A stretch of 64,000 nucleotides of DNA from Microbacterium sp. Root553 (GTDB lineage Bacteria > Actinomycetota > Actinomycetes > Actinomycetales > Microbacteriaceae): NCBI RefSeq assembly GCF_001426995.1, contig NZ_LMFY01000001.1, forward strand, positions 2,043,675 to 2,107,674. Direction: 5' to 3'. The translations under genes and the position numbers were made by a program. Each line of letters begins with the position of its first letter. Position 1 is the first letter of the stretch. Below are positions 17,490-24,530 of the stretch, one piece after another. Under the pieces are notes generated by a model. It ran no database searches and had not been told where the DNA came from. It was given only the letters and a program-made list of their open reading frames with translations.

Positions 17490-17495
17490 TACCCT
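17490..17495 (+). promoter_or_regulatory. Leaderless-type -10 box of trmB
   Basis: TACCCT lies exactly 6 nt before ATG 17502. No Shine-Dalgarno sequence lies between. Confidence 0.45.
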
Positions 17496-17501
17496 GGGAA
17501 C

Positions 17502-18227
17502 ATGGTCGAACCCCGCACGTTCCGTGACGAACCGGTGTCCTTCGTACGCCGCAGCGGCCGGATGTCCGACGCCCAGGAACGCGCATTCGAGGAGCTCGGG
17601 CCGCACTACCTCCTCGACGTACCGCGCGACGTCGCGTGGACATCGGTGCACCCCGAGGCTCGGCTGGACCTCGCAGACGAATACGGGCGTGACGCCGACC
17701 TGTACGTGGAGATCGGTTCGGGTCAGGGACACGCGATCGTCGCGGCCGCGTCGTCGCGGCCCGACGACGACTTCCTCGCGGTCGAGGTCTTCCGTGCCGG
17801 CCTCGCCCGCACGATGCTCGACGCGGACCGGGAGGGCGCCCGCAACATCCGGGTCGTCGAGGCCAACGCGCCGGAGGTGCTCTCGTCGTACCTGCCCGAG
17901 TCCGCGGCGGCCGAGGTGTGGATCTTCTTCCCCGATCCGTGGCACAAGAAGAAGCACACCAAGCGCCGCCTCGTGCGTCAGGGATTCGGCGACACCGCCG
18001 CACGCGCGCTCCGGGACGGCGGCCTGTTGCGCCTCGCCACGGACTGGGAGGACTACGCGCTGCAGATGCGCGAGGTGCTCGACGCGGACCCGCTGTTCGA
18101 GCGGGCGTTCGACGGCGAGTGGGCCGACCGCTTCGACGGTCGGGTGATGACCGCGTTCGAGCGCAAGGGCATCGCCAAGGGACGGGACATCCGCGACCTC
18201 GTGTACCGCCGCCGGTCTCGCACGTGA
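17502..18227 (+). CDS. trmB: tRNA (guanine-N7-)-methyltransferase
   Basis: Methylates N7 of guanine 46 in the tRNA variable loop with S-adenosylmethionine. The 241-residue protein has the SAM-binding motif VEIGSGQGHAI (near residue 70) and the TrmB signature WIFFPDPWHKKKHTKRRL, whose Asp and His-Lys residues contact tRNA. Length is typical. Its stop overlaps the next gene's GTG start (GTGA), so the CPBP-like protein is probably translated from the same mRNA. Confidence 0.95.
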   Translation: MVEPRTFRDEPVSFVRRSGRMSDAQERAFEELGPHYLLDVPRDVAWTSVHPEARLDLADEYGRDADLYVEIGSGQGHAIVAAASSRPDDDFLAVEVFRAGLARTMLDADREGARNIRVVEANAPEVLSSYLPESAAAEVWIFFPDPWHKKKHTKRRLVRQGFGDTAARALRDGGLLRLATDWEDYALQMREVLDADPLFERAFDGEWADRFDGRVMTAFERKGIAKGRDIRDLVYRRRSRT

Positions 18228-19117
18228 CCTCCGAGCAGCGCACGCAGACGGACTGGATCGGCGCGGTCCCCGCGCTGGTCGTCTGCGCGGCGGCTCCCGC
18301 CTTCTTCGTCGCACAGATCGTCTGGCTCGGCTGGTCGCTGCTCGCGCTCGGCGTCTTCGGCGCCTGGCTCGTCGAGCGCCGCAGGCCCGGGACCCCGGAC
18401 CGGACCGTGAGCGTCGGCGCGCGGCGGGAGACCGCCCGCGCGATCGGCGTCGCCCGCACTCCCTCCCTCACCCGGGACCTCTCGCTGATCGCGCTGGGCA
18501 TGCTGATCGTGAGCGTGATCCCGCTCGCCGCCGAGCTCGACAACCTCGCCATGCTGCGCTTCACGCTCGCACTCGGCGGTGCGGTGGCGGTTCCCTACGC
18601 GGTGTCGCGCTTCGTCTACCGCGACAGGGCGATCAGCTTCCCCTGGCGCGCGCGTCGCCGGTGGGGTCGGCTGCAGTGGGGGTGGCTGGTCGCCGTGCTG
18701 GTGCTGGGGTGGCTGATCCTGCCGTTCTACTTCATCAGCAGCGGCGTGTACCAGAACTGGCCGGTCGTCGACACGCCCGACCTCATCGCGCGCCTGTTCG
18801 TCGGTGTCGGTGCCGTGGGGATCTGGGATGAGCTCTTCTTCATCTGCACGGTGTTCGCACTGCTGCGGCGGCATTTCCCCGATGCTCTCGCGAACGTGCT
18901 GCAGATGATCGTCTTCGTGTCGTTCCTGTGGGAGCTCGGGTACCGCGAGTGGGGGCCGCTGCTGACGATCCCGTTCGCCCTGCTGCAGGGCTTCATCTTC
19001 GTGCGCACGCACTCGCTCGCCTACGTGGTGACGGTGCATCTGCTCTTCGACGCGGTCGTCTTCGCCGTGCTGGTGCACGCCCACAACCCCGGGCTGCTGC
19101 CGATCTTCCTGCTCTAG
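18224..19117 (+). CDS. CPBP-like intramembrane protein
   Basis: The 297-residue polytopic protein has about eight hydrophobic segments. Its C-terminal half resembles CPBP (Abi/CAAX-prenyl) intramembrane proteases. The first motif, usually EExxxR, appears as WDELFFICTVFALLRR, and the later His motif as TVHLLFD. The first Glu is thus replaced by Asp, leaving activity uncertain. GTG 18224 is the start because it overlaps the trmB stop; upstream in-frame sequence is trmB antisense reading with no hydrophobic pattern. Confidence 0.72.
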   Translation: MTSEQRTQTDWIGAVPALVVCAAAPAFFVAQIVWLGWSLLALGVFGAWLVERRRPGTPDRTVSVGARRETARAIGVARTPSLTRDLSLIALGMLIVSVIPLAAELDNLAMLRFTLALGGAVAVPYAVSRFVYRDRAISFPWRARRRWGRLQWGWLVAVLVLGWLILPFYFISSGVYQNWPVVDTPDLIARLFVGVGAVGIWDELFFICTVFALLRRHFPDALANVLQMIVFVSFLWELGYREWGPLLTIPFALLQGFIFVRTHSLAYVVTVHLLFDAVVFAVLVHAHNPGLLPIFLL

Positions 19118-19132
19118 GAGCTCGCGGGCGGA

Positions 19133-19138
19133 TACGAT
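19133..19138 (+). promoter_or_regulatory. Leaderless-type -10 box of the DUF1304 gene
   Basis: TACGAT lies 6 nt before ATG 19145, after the CPBP-like gene stop. Confidence 0.5.
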
Positions 19139-19144
19139 CTAGTC

Positions 19145-19537
19145 ATGCTCATCGTCGGACTCGTCTTCGCTGCGGCCGCTGCCGCGTTCCACGTCTTCAT
19201 CTTCGCGCTCGAGTCGCTGCGGTGGACGGAGCCCGAGACGAGGAAGATCTTCGGCGTCGCCAGCGAGGCGGACGCGCAGACGACGAAGTCGCTGGCCTTC
19301 AACCAGGGCTTCTACAACCTGTTCCTGGCACTCGCCGCGCTGCTCGGTGTGGGCTTCGTGATCCTCGGCCTCACCACGGTCGGTCTCACGCTCGTGTTCG
19401 CCGGCACCGGGATGATGCTGGCCGCGGCTCTCGTGCTCATCCTCTCTGACCGCACGAAGGCGCGCGCGGCGATCATGCAGGGAACCCTCCCGCTGCTCGC
19501 CGTGATCATCACCGCGATCGCCGTGTCGATCGGCTGA
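19145..19537 (+). CDS. DUF1304 family membrane protein
   Basis: The 130-residue protein has four predicted membrane helices and the conserved DUF1304 features: an N-terminal helix ending FALESLRWTEPETRKIFG and the motif NQGFYNLFLALAALLG. The family is found in many bacteria and its function is unknown. It has its own leaderless-type promoter and is convergent with ridA. Confidence 0.85.
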   Translation: MLIVGLVFAAAAAAFHVFIFALESLRWTEPETRKIFGVASEADAQTTKSLAFNQGFYNLFLALAALLGVGFVILGLTTVGLTLVFAGTGMMLAAALVLILSDRTKARAAIMQGTLPLLAVIITAIAVSIG

Positions 19538-19613
19538 TCCGCTGCTCACCGCTCGCGGAGGAGCTCGAGGCGCGTCGTGCGCCGCTTCGCTGCAGGACCT
19601 GAGGGGTGTGGCC

Positions 19614-19685
19614 GCGTTCGTCACTCACGCTGCGTCCGTCACTCACGGTGCGTCCGTCACTCACGGTGCGTTCGTCACTCGCGGA
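19614..19685. repeat. Four 18-bp tandem repeats spanning the RidA stop codon
   Basis: Four copies (19614-19631, 19632-19649, 19650-19667, 19668-19685) follow the consensus GCGTCCGTCACTCACGGT; the two central copies are identical. The last copy lies in the 3' end of the RidA gene and contains its stop codon (TCA on this strand). The others carry the same TCA at the same place, so the gene's terminal 18 bp appear duplicated outward. There is no sign of CRISPR spacers. Confidence 0.9.
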
Positions 19686-20076
19686 TGACGGCGGCGACGG
19701 CGCTCACCTCGATCAGCGCCCCCGGCACGCCGAGTCCCGCGACGAGCGCGGCGGAGACCAGGGGAGGGGCGCCGTCGCGTGCGAGCATCGAGGCGACGGC
19801 GCCGTAGGCGGCACGGAGGTCGGCATCCTGATGGATGTAGATCGTCCAGCTGACGACATCGTCGAGTCCGGCGCCCGCGGACTCCAGAGCGGTGCGAGCG
19901 TTCTGGACGGCGCGGAGTGACTGCTCGGCGGCATCCGTCGAGACGAGCGTTCCCGTTTCGTCGACGCCGTTCTGGCCGCCGATGAGGATCGTCGTGGCTT
20001 GGGGAGGAATGACGGCGACATGACTGAAGGCAGGACTCACGACGAGTCCTGCCGGCTGTGCGAGTGTGATCTCCAT
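19675..20076 (-). CDS. RidA family protein (reactive enamine/imine deaminase-like)
   Basis: The 133-residue Rid-family protein probably hydrolyses reactive enamine/imine intermediates released by PLP enzymes, or belongs to a related Rid subgroup. It shows the chorismate-mutase-like fold pattern: ILIGGQNGVDETG, a conserved QNARTALESAGAGLDDVVSW segment, and GVPGALIEVSAVA at the end. The catalytic Arg of archetypal RidA (in RxxVxV near residue 105) is not evident, so activity may differ. ATG 20076 is preferred; a GTG at 20091 is possible. Its 3' end lies in the 18-bp repeat array. Confidence 0.83.
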   Translation of the reverse strand: MEITLAQPAGLVVSPAFSHVAVIPPQATTILIGGQNGVDETGTLVSTDAAEQSLRAVQNARTALESAGAGLDDVVSWTIYIHQDADLRAAYGAVASMLARDGAPPLVSAALVAGLGVPGALIEVSAVAAVIRE

Positions 20077-20144
20077 CTGCCGATTCTGCACCGGGGTGCG
20101 GACATCCGCACGGTGTCGTTCGGTCCCTGGAGGGCTGACAGGCT

Positions 20145-20177
20145 GACGGGGCGGGCGGGAGATCCGCCCGCCCCGTC
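20145..20177 (-). terminator. 14-bp perfect hairpin downstream of the oxidoreductase
   Basis: GACGGGGCGGGCGG (20145-20158) pairs with CCGCCCGCCCCGTC (20164-20177) around a 5-nt loop. It is the second of two tandem hairpins after the quinone oxidoreductase gene and precedes ridA on the same strand. No T-tract follows, common for GC-rich actinobacterial terminators. Confidence 0.7.
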
Positions 20178-20197
20178 GGCGAGATCAGCCGACCTGC

Positions 20198-20227
20198 GGA
20201 GCGGTCGATGAGCACATCGACCGCTCC
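20198..20227 (-). terminator. 13-bp perfect hairpin downstream of the oxidoreductase
   Basis: GGAGCGGTCGATG (20198-20210) pairs with CATCGACCGCTCC (20215-20227) around the loop AGCA. It begins about 25 nt past the oxidoreductase stop (20253) and is followed by a second hairpin, giving a double terminator that isolates the peroxide cluster from ridA. Confidence 0.75.
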
Positions 20228-20252
20228 GTGGTCCGCAGTGCGCCCACGCAGT

Positions 20253-21230
20253 TCAGAACTTGAAGAGCACCTTGCCGACGCGTCCGGCCGTGTTGCTCGC
20301 GCGCACGGCGTCTGCGGCATCCGCAGCGTCGAAGACGCCGGCCACAGGGAGCGTGAGCGTGCCTTCGGTGACGCGCTGGATCAGCTCGCCGAAGAGGGCG
20401 CCGCGGGTGGCGGCGTCCATGGTCTGGATGACCTTGCTGCCCCAGAAGCCCTTGACCGTGGCCTGCTTGAAGATCACATCGCCGGAGCGGATCTCCATGA
20501 CGGGCGAGTTCATCGCACCGAACGCCACCAGGGTGCCGCCCTCTCCGAGCAGGGAGAGCACATCGCCTGCGGAGGATCCGCCGACGGAGTCGACGCCGAA
20601 CGCGACGTGCGCGCCGTCGGTGAGGCGCGTGACCTGCTCGCGCCAGTCGTCCTGATCGGTGGCGACGACGTTCTCGATGCCCTGCTCGCGAAGCTCGTCG
20701 ACGCCGGCGGTGCGTCGCACCAGGCCGATGACGTTGATGCCGCGTGCGGCCCCGAGCTGGGCGAGCATGCGTCCGACGGCGCCGTTCGCCGCGTTCTGAA
20801 CGATCCAGTCGCCCTTCTCGGCGCCGAGGAACTGCAGCAGGCTGATCGTGCTGAACGGCATCGAGACCAGCTGTGCGGCGCTCTCGTCCTCGAGGGACTC
20901 GGGAACCGGAATGAGGCCCGCCGCGTCGGCGACGATGAACTCCGACCAGGCGCCGAACGTGCCGCCGGTGGCGACGCGCTGTCCGACGGTCAGGTTCTCC
21001 ACTCCCTCACCGAGTGCATCGACGACGCCGAGCGCCTCGGTGCCGGATGCGGCGGGGAGCTCGGGCTTGAATCCGTAGGTGCCGCGGATCGTCCACAGGT
21101 CGTGGTTGTGGATCGGTGAGAGGACGACGCGAAGGCGGACCTGGCCGGGGCCGGGCTCCGGCGTCGGGCGCTCGGTGACCTCGAGGACGTCTTCGGGCTC
21201 GCCGAATGTGCGGTGCGTGAGTGTGCGCAT
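20253..21230 (-). CDS. Zinc-independent alcohol dehydrogenase/quinone oxidoreductase (MDR family)
   Basis: The 325-residue medium-chain reductase has a GroES-like domain (PIHNHDLWTIRGTYGFKPELP, GTEALGVVDALGEGV) and an NAD(P)-binding domain (VQNAANGAVGRMLAQLGAARGINVIGLV). Structural-zinc cysteines are missing, which places it with quinone or enoyl reductases. It lies 45 nt after ohr in the same direction and probably belongs to the same peroxide-responsive unit; Ohr-linked quinone reductases would help remove lipid-peroxide products, an inference. Start ATG 21230. Confidence 0.87.
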   Translation of the reverse strand: MRTLTHRTFGEPEDVLEVTERPTPEPGPGQVRLRVVLSPIHNHDLWTIRGTYGFKPELPAASGTEALGVVDALGEGVENLTVGQRVATGGTFGAWSEFIVADAAGLIPVPESLEDESAAQLVSMPFSTISLLQFLGAEKGDWIVQNAANGAVGRMLAQLGAARGINVIGLVRRTAGVDELREQGIENVVATDQDDWREQVTRLTDGAHVAFGVDSVGGSSAGDVLSLLGEGGTLVAFGAMNSPVMEIRSGDVIFKQATVKGFWGSKVIQTMDAATRGALFGELIQRVTEGTLTLPVAGVFDAADAADAVRASNTAGRVGKVLFKF

Positions 21231-21275
21231 GATGTTCTCCTTGTGGGATCTGTCGTGGGGGTGGCCGGCGGGTGA

Positions 21276-21698
21276 TCAGTCGTCGGCCACGGTGATCGCC
21301 ACGTCGATGTTGCCGCGGGTCGCGTTGGAGTACGGGCACACCTGGTGCGCGGCGTCGGCGAGGGCCTGAGCCTGGTCGTGGGGGAGGTCGGGGATGACGA
21401 CCTCGAGCTGCACGGCGAGGCCGAATCCGCCCTCGCCGTTCGAGCCGATCTGCACGCGCGCTCCGACGGACGAGTCGGTGATCTTGATCTTCTGCGCGCG
21501 GGCGACGCTCTGCAGCGCGGAGTGGAAGCATGCCGCGTAGCCGGCGGCGAAGAGCTGCTCGGGGTTCGCGCCGTCGCCGCTGCCGCCCATCTCCTTGGGG
21601 ATGGCGAGGTTCAGCTCGAGGCGTCCGTCGCCCGTGGCGACACGTCCGTCGCGTCCTGCTCCGGTGGCGAGTGCTTCGGCGGTGTAGAGAGCGTCCAT
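21276..21698 (-). CDS. ohr: Organic hydroperoxide resistance protein Ohr
   Basis: A 140-residue thiol peroxidase that reduces organic hydroperoxides with lipoyl or other dithiol donors. The two catalytic cysteines are present: Cys57 in AACFHSAL and Cys121 in VCPYSNATRGN, as are Arg19 (GRDGRVAT) and the Glu of NPEQLFAAGYAACF. It is 58 nt downstream of the OhrR gene and 45 nt upstream of the oxidoreductase, the classic regulator-enzyme pair. Confidence 0.95.
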   Translation of the reverse strand: MDALYTAEALATGAGRDGRVATGDGRLELNLAIPKEMGGSGDGANPEQLFAAGYAACFHSALQSVARAQKIKITDSSVGARVQIGSNGEGGFGLAVQLEVVIPDLPHDQAQALADAAHQVCPYSNATRGNIDVAITVADD

Positions 21699-21756
21699 CG
21701 TGTGGATTTCCTTCCGGTTGGGGTCTGTCGGCGCGTGATGCGCGGGGAGTGAGGGT

Positions 21757-22185
21757 CTACGGGGTCTTCTGCAGTCGGGCCGTGAGCTCCTGGAGCTCGG
21801 CGATGAGGCGGTGGCGCTGATCGTCGTCCTGCATGCCGGCGAGTGCGGCGACGGCGGAGTGCACGGGCGCGACCTCGGATCGCAGAGCGGTGCCCGCCTC
21901 GGTGAGGCCGACGGTGACGACGCGCTCGTCGGTGGCGCTGCGCGACTTGGAGACGTAGCCTGCCTGCTCCAGGCGGCGCACGAGGGGGGAGAGCGTGCCG
22001 GAGTCGAGCTGCATGGCGTCGCCGAGCGACCCGATCGTCTGCTCGCCCTCCATCCAGAGGATTGCGAGCACGAGGTACTGCGGGTACGTCAGGCCCCAGG
22101 GAGCGAGCAGGGTGCGGTACGCCTGCGTCGTCGCACGGGCGGCGGAGTAGAGCGAGAAGCACACCATCTCATCGGTCACGGCCAT
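21757..22185 (-). CDS. ohrR: MarR-family organic peroxide sensor OhrR
   Basis: The 142-residue winged-helix repressor has the redox-sensing Cys9 in the conserved context EMVCFSLYSAAR, plus LTYPQYLVLAILW and the recognition region SGTLSPLVRRLEQAGYV. In this family, oxidation of the cysteine by organic peroxides releases the repressor from DNA and induces ohr. ATG 22185 begins MAVTDEMVCF and fits family length; the GTG at 22224 lies in the operator region. A palindromic operator sits just upstream and is shared with the divergent MFS gene. Confidence 0.9.
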   Translation of the reverse strand: MAVTDEMVCFSLYSAARATTQAYRTLLAPWGLTYPQYLVLAILWMEGEQTIGSLGDAMQLDSGTLSPLVRRLEQAGYVSKSRSATDERVVTVGLTEAGTALRSEVAPVHSAVAALAGMQDDDQRHRLIAELQELTARLQKTP

Positions 22186-22195
22186 TCGACGAGTA

Positions 22196-22220
22196 TTGCA
22201 CACGATTAAGTTGTGCACAA
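22196..22220. promoter_or_regulatory. Putative OhrR operator
   Basis: TTGCACACGATTAAG at 22196-22210 is followed by the perfect palindrome TTGTGCACAA at 22211-22220; TGCACA (22197-22202) and TGTGCA (22212-22217) form a further inverted pair. The site begins 11 nt upstream of the OhrR ATG on the minus strand, where repression would be expected. A second weaker palindrome, ATCGCGAT, lies at about 22228-22235. Confidence 0.6.
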
Positions 22221-22276
22221 CCAAATGATCGCGATTTAGTTCCCATGTGTGACTTCCACCCTGTATGACTACTAGC

Positions 22277-22282
22277 TAAACT
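22277..22282 (+). promoter_or_regulatory. Leaderless-type -10 box of the MFS gene
   Basis: TAAACT ends 7 nt before ATG 22290, inside CTAGCTAAACTAG, itself an imperfect inverted repeat. The OhrR-like operator is about 60 nt upstream, so regulation by OhrR is possible but not certain. Confidence 0.5.
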
Positions 22283-22289
22283 AGCGATC

Positions 22290-23930
22290 ATGGAACGATA
22301 CTCACGGCTGCGCTGGGCGGGCCTGGTCTTCATCAGCATCGCGGTCTCGCTGATCATCGTCGACTCGACGATCGTCAACGTCGCGATCCCTGCGATCGTC
22401 GACGATCTCGGCATCACGTCCACCGAGGTGCAGTGGGTGCAGGAGGCCTACACGCTGGTGTTCGCCGCGCTGCTGCTCGTGTTCGGGAGTCTCGCCGATC
22501 GGTTCGGCCGGCGACGCATGATGCTCATCGGAGTCGTCGTCTTCGCCGCGTCGTCGGTGCTGGCGGCCCTCGCGCCGGATGGGGGAATGCTGATCCTCGC
22601 TCGCCTGGCGCAGGGAGTGGGAGGCTCGATGATCCTGCCGACGACGCTGTCGATCATCAACGCCACCTTCCGCGGCCGTGAGCGCGGCATCGCCTTCGCC
22701 GTCTGGGGATCGACGATCGGCGGAATGGCCGCCGTCGGGCCGCTCCTCGGCGGATGGCTCACGACCGCGTTCTCGTGGCGCTGGGCCTTCGGCATCAACA
22801 TCCCGCTCGGCATCATCATCGTGATCGGTGTGCTGGCGACCGTCGCCGAATCCCGCAGTGATCGGACGTCGCGGATCGACATCGTCGGAGCGATCCTGTC
22901 GGTGCTCACGATGGGGAGCCTCGTGTTCGGGCTCATCGAGGGACGTACCTACGGCTGGTGGCTCGTCGACCAGCGTCCGCAGATCGGTGACTGGACCTGG
23001 CCGCTCGATCTGTCGCCGATCCCGTTCGCGTTCGCGCTCGCTCTGGTCTCTCTCGTCGCGTTCATTCTTTGGGGCGTGCACCGCGAGCGTCGCGGCAGGC
23101 CGACCCTCCTGGCCCTGCGTCTGTTCGCGATCCCGTCGTTCCGCAACGGCAACATCGCGGCCACGGTGGTCTCGCTGGGGGAGTTCGGGATCATCCTCGC
23201 GCTGCCGCTGTGGCTGCAGTTCGTGCTGGGCTTCGATGCCCTGCAGACGGGGCTGCTGCTGCTGGCGCTCGCCGGCGGATCTTTCGTCGCCAGCGGTGCG
23301 GCCGGTGCCGCGAGCGGCAAGATCGCGCCCGTGTGGGTCGTCCGCGTGGGGCTGCTCGCCGAGATCGTCGGAGTGGCGGGCGTCGGCTTCGTGATCGCAC
23401 CGGATGCGTCGTGGGTGCCGCTCATCCCGTTCCTCTTCGTCTACGGACTCGGCGTGGGGCTCGCGACGGCCCAGTTGACCGGTGTCGTCCTCGCCGATGT
23501 CCCGGTGGCGGACAGCGGTGCCGCATCGGGCACGCAGTCGACGTCTCGGCAGCTCGGTGCCGCTCTCGGCGTCGCGGTTCTGGGCACCGTGCTCTTCACC
23601 AGCACGGCCGGGATCCTCGATTCCTCGCTCGAGGCCAGGGGAGTGCCCGCCGATCAGCGCGATCAGCTCGTGTCGTCGGTCGTCGACAGCGCCGGTGCCG
23701 CGATCAGCGGACTCGAGGCGCAGCCCGACACCGCGGCCATCGCGGACGACGCCAAGGCCGCTTTCTCGGACGGAACGCGTTTCGCGGCGTGGACGGCAGC
23801 AGGCTTCCTCGCGCTCGGACTGCTCTCGACGATCTCCCTCGGGTCTGGGGTGCGGAGTAAGGGCGACGACGAGGCCGACGCGGAAGCTCGGCCGACGGAT
23901 GCGGACGCGGAGACCGACCCCTCGCGGTGA
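22290..23930 (+). CDS. MFS transporter, DHA2 (14-TM) drug exporter family
   Basis: The 546-residue proton-driven exporter has about 14 membrane helices. DHA2 hallmarks are visible: motif D1 near SLIIVDSTIVNVAIP, motif A GSLADRFGRRRMM after helix 2, and the antiporter motif C GPLLGGWLTTAFSWRWAFGIN in helix 5. Members of the EmrB/QacA group export drugs or endogenous metabolites; the substrate is unknown. It is divergent from ohrR across a shared 104-nt region. The 3' end is a 17-bp tandem duplication that copies the stop codon. Confidence 0.92.
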   Translation: MERYSRLRWAGLVFISIAVSLIIVDSTIVNVAIPAIVDDLGITSTEVQWVQEAYTLVFAALLLVFGSLADRFGRRRMMLIGVVVFAASSVLAALAPDGGMLILARLAQGVGGSMILPTTLSIINATFRGRERGIAFAVWGSTIGGMAAVGPLLGGWLTTAFSWRWAFGINIPLGIIIVIGVLATVAESRSDRTSRIDIVGAILSVLTMGSLVFGLIEGRTYGWWLVDQRPQIGDWTWPLDLSPIPFAFALALVSLVAFILWGVHRERRGRPTLLALRLFAIPSFRNGNIAATVVSLGEFGIILALPLWLQFVLGFDALQTGLLLLALAGGSFVASGAAGAASGKIAPVWVVRVGLLAEIVGVAGVGFVIAPDASWVPLIPFLFVYGLGVGLATAQLTGVVLADVPVADSGAASGTQSTSRQLGAALGVAVLGTVLFTSTAGILDSSLEARGVPADQRDQLVSSVVDSAGAAISGLEAQPDTAAIADDAKAAFSDGTRFAAWTAAGFLALGLLSTISLGSGVRSKGDDEADAEARPTDADAETDPSR

Positions 23931-23947
23931 ACGATCCCTCGCGGTGA
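23914..23947 (+). repeat. 17-bp tandem duplication copying the MFS stop codon
   Basis: CCGACCCCTCGCGGTGA (23914-23930, ending in the stop) is followed immediately by ACGATCCCTCGCGGTGA (23931-23947), identical in the last 12 bases. A partial third copy (CCGACCCC) follows. A short hairpin, GTCGGAG/CTCCGAC at 23974-23989, lies beyond it and may help end the transcript. Confidence 0.8.
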
Positions 23948-24058
23948 CCGACCCCACGGCGACTCCGCAGGAAGTCGGAGCTCTCCGACCTGGGCGGACC
24001 GTCGTGCATCCGATCGTCGCGCACGTACCAGCACTGCGGGCTCATCGCCACCCCCTGA

Positions 24059-24078
24059 ATACCCCCAGGGGGTATGCT
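24059..24078 (+). promoter_or_regulatory. CsoR-type copper operator overlapping the -10 box
   Basis: ATACCCCCAGGGGGTAT (24059-24075) is an almost perfect palindrome of the type bound by copper-sensing CsoR repressors. The -10 box TATGCT (24073-24078) uses its right end, so bound CsoR would occlude RNA polymerase; Cu(I) would relieve this. CopZ starts about 70 nt downstream. No csoR gene lies in the window, so the regulator must be encoded elsewhere. Confidence 0.8.
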
Positions 24079-24149
24079 TGGGACACTGGAGACACGAGAC
24101 GATCGCCCGTCTCATCCGTGCACACAGCCACCGACCTGGGAGGATCATC

Positions 24150-24470
24150 ATGATCGAACGCATCGAACTCGGCCTGAAGGACGCCCACGCCGGATGCTCG
24201 TGCGGCGCCGCACACGGAGGTGGAGCCGTCGACACGGGCGCGGCATCCGCGGTCACCCAGGAAGTCTTGGTCGAGGGAATGACCTGCTCGCACTGCATCT
24301 CCAGCGTGACCGAGGAGCTCAGCTCTCTCGACGGCGTGGACAGTGTGGCGGTCGACCTGAACGCGGGCGGCACGTCGCGCGTGATCATCGACAGCCGCAT
24401 CCCCATCGATGCAGACGTCATCAAGGCCGCGGTCGAAGAAGCGGGCTACGCCCTGTCCGTCCAGAGCTGA
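24150..24470 (+). CDS. copZ: CopZ-like copper chaperone with Cys/His-rich N-terminus
   Basis: The 106-residue protein has a C-terminal heavy-metal-associated (HMA) domain with the Cu(I)-binding GMTCSHC motif. It is preceded by about 35 extra residues carrying CSCGAAHGGG, a possible second metal site not found in ordinary 68-residue CopZ. It should pass Cu(I) to the ATPase or a regulator. ATG 24150 has the ribosome-binding site GGGAGG and is preferred over upstream in-frame codons. It is first in a two-gene operon under a CsoR-type operator. Confidence 0.88.
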   Translation: MIERIELGLKDAHAGCSCGAAHGGGAVDTGAASAVTQEVLVEGMTCSHCISSVTEELSSLDGVDSVAVDLNAGGTSRVIIDSRIPIDADVIKAAVEEAGYALSVQS

Positions 24471-24500
24471 CCGCACACTCCCGCACACTCCCGCACGCTC
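24471..24500 (+). repeat. 10-bp tandem repeat after copZ
   Basis: Three copies of CCGCACACTC (the third reads CCGCACGCTC) begin directly after the copZ stop codon and fill half of the copZ-ATPase spacer. The ATPase ribosome-binding site (GAAGGAGG) lies beyond. Confidence 0.85.
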
Positions 24501-24530
24501 GCCACACGTCAGAGGTGAAGGAGGCTCGCC

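Noticed and set aside
19614..19685. CRISPR array
   Set aside because: Repeats are 18 bp, contiguous and without unique spacers; no cas genes.
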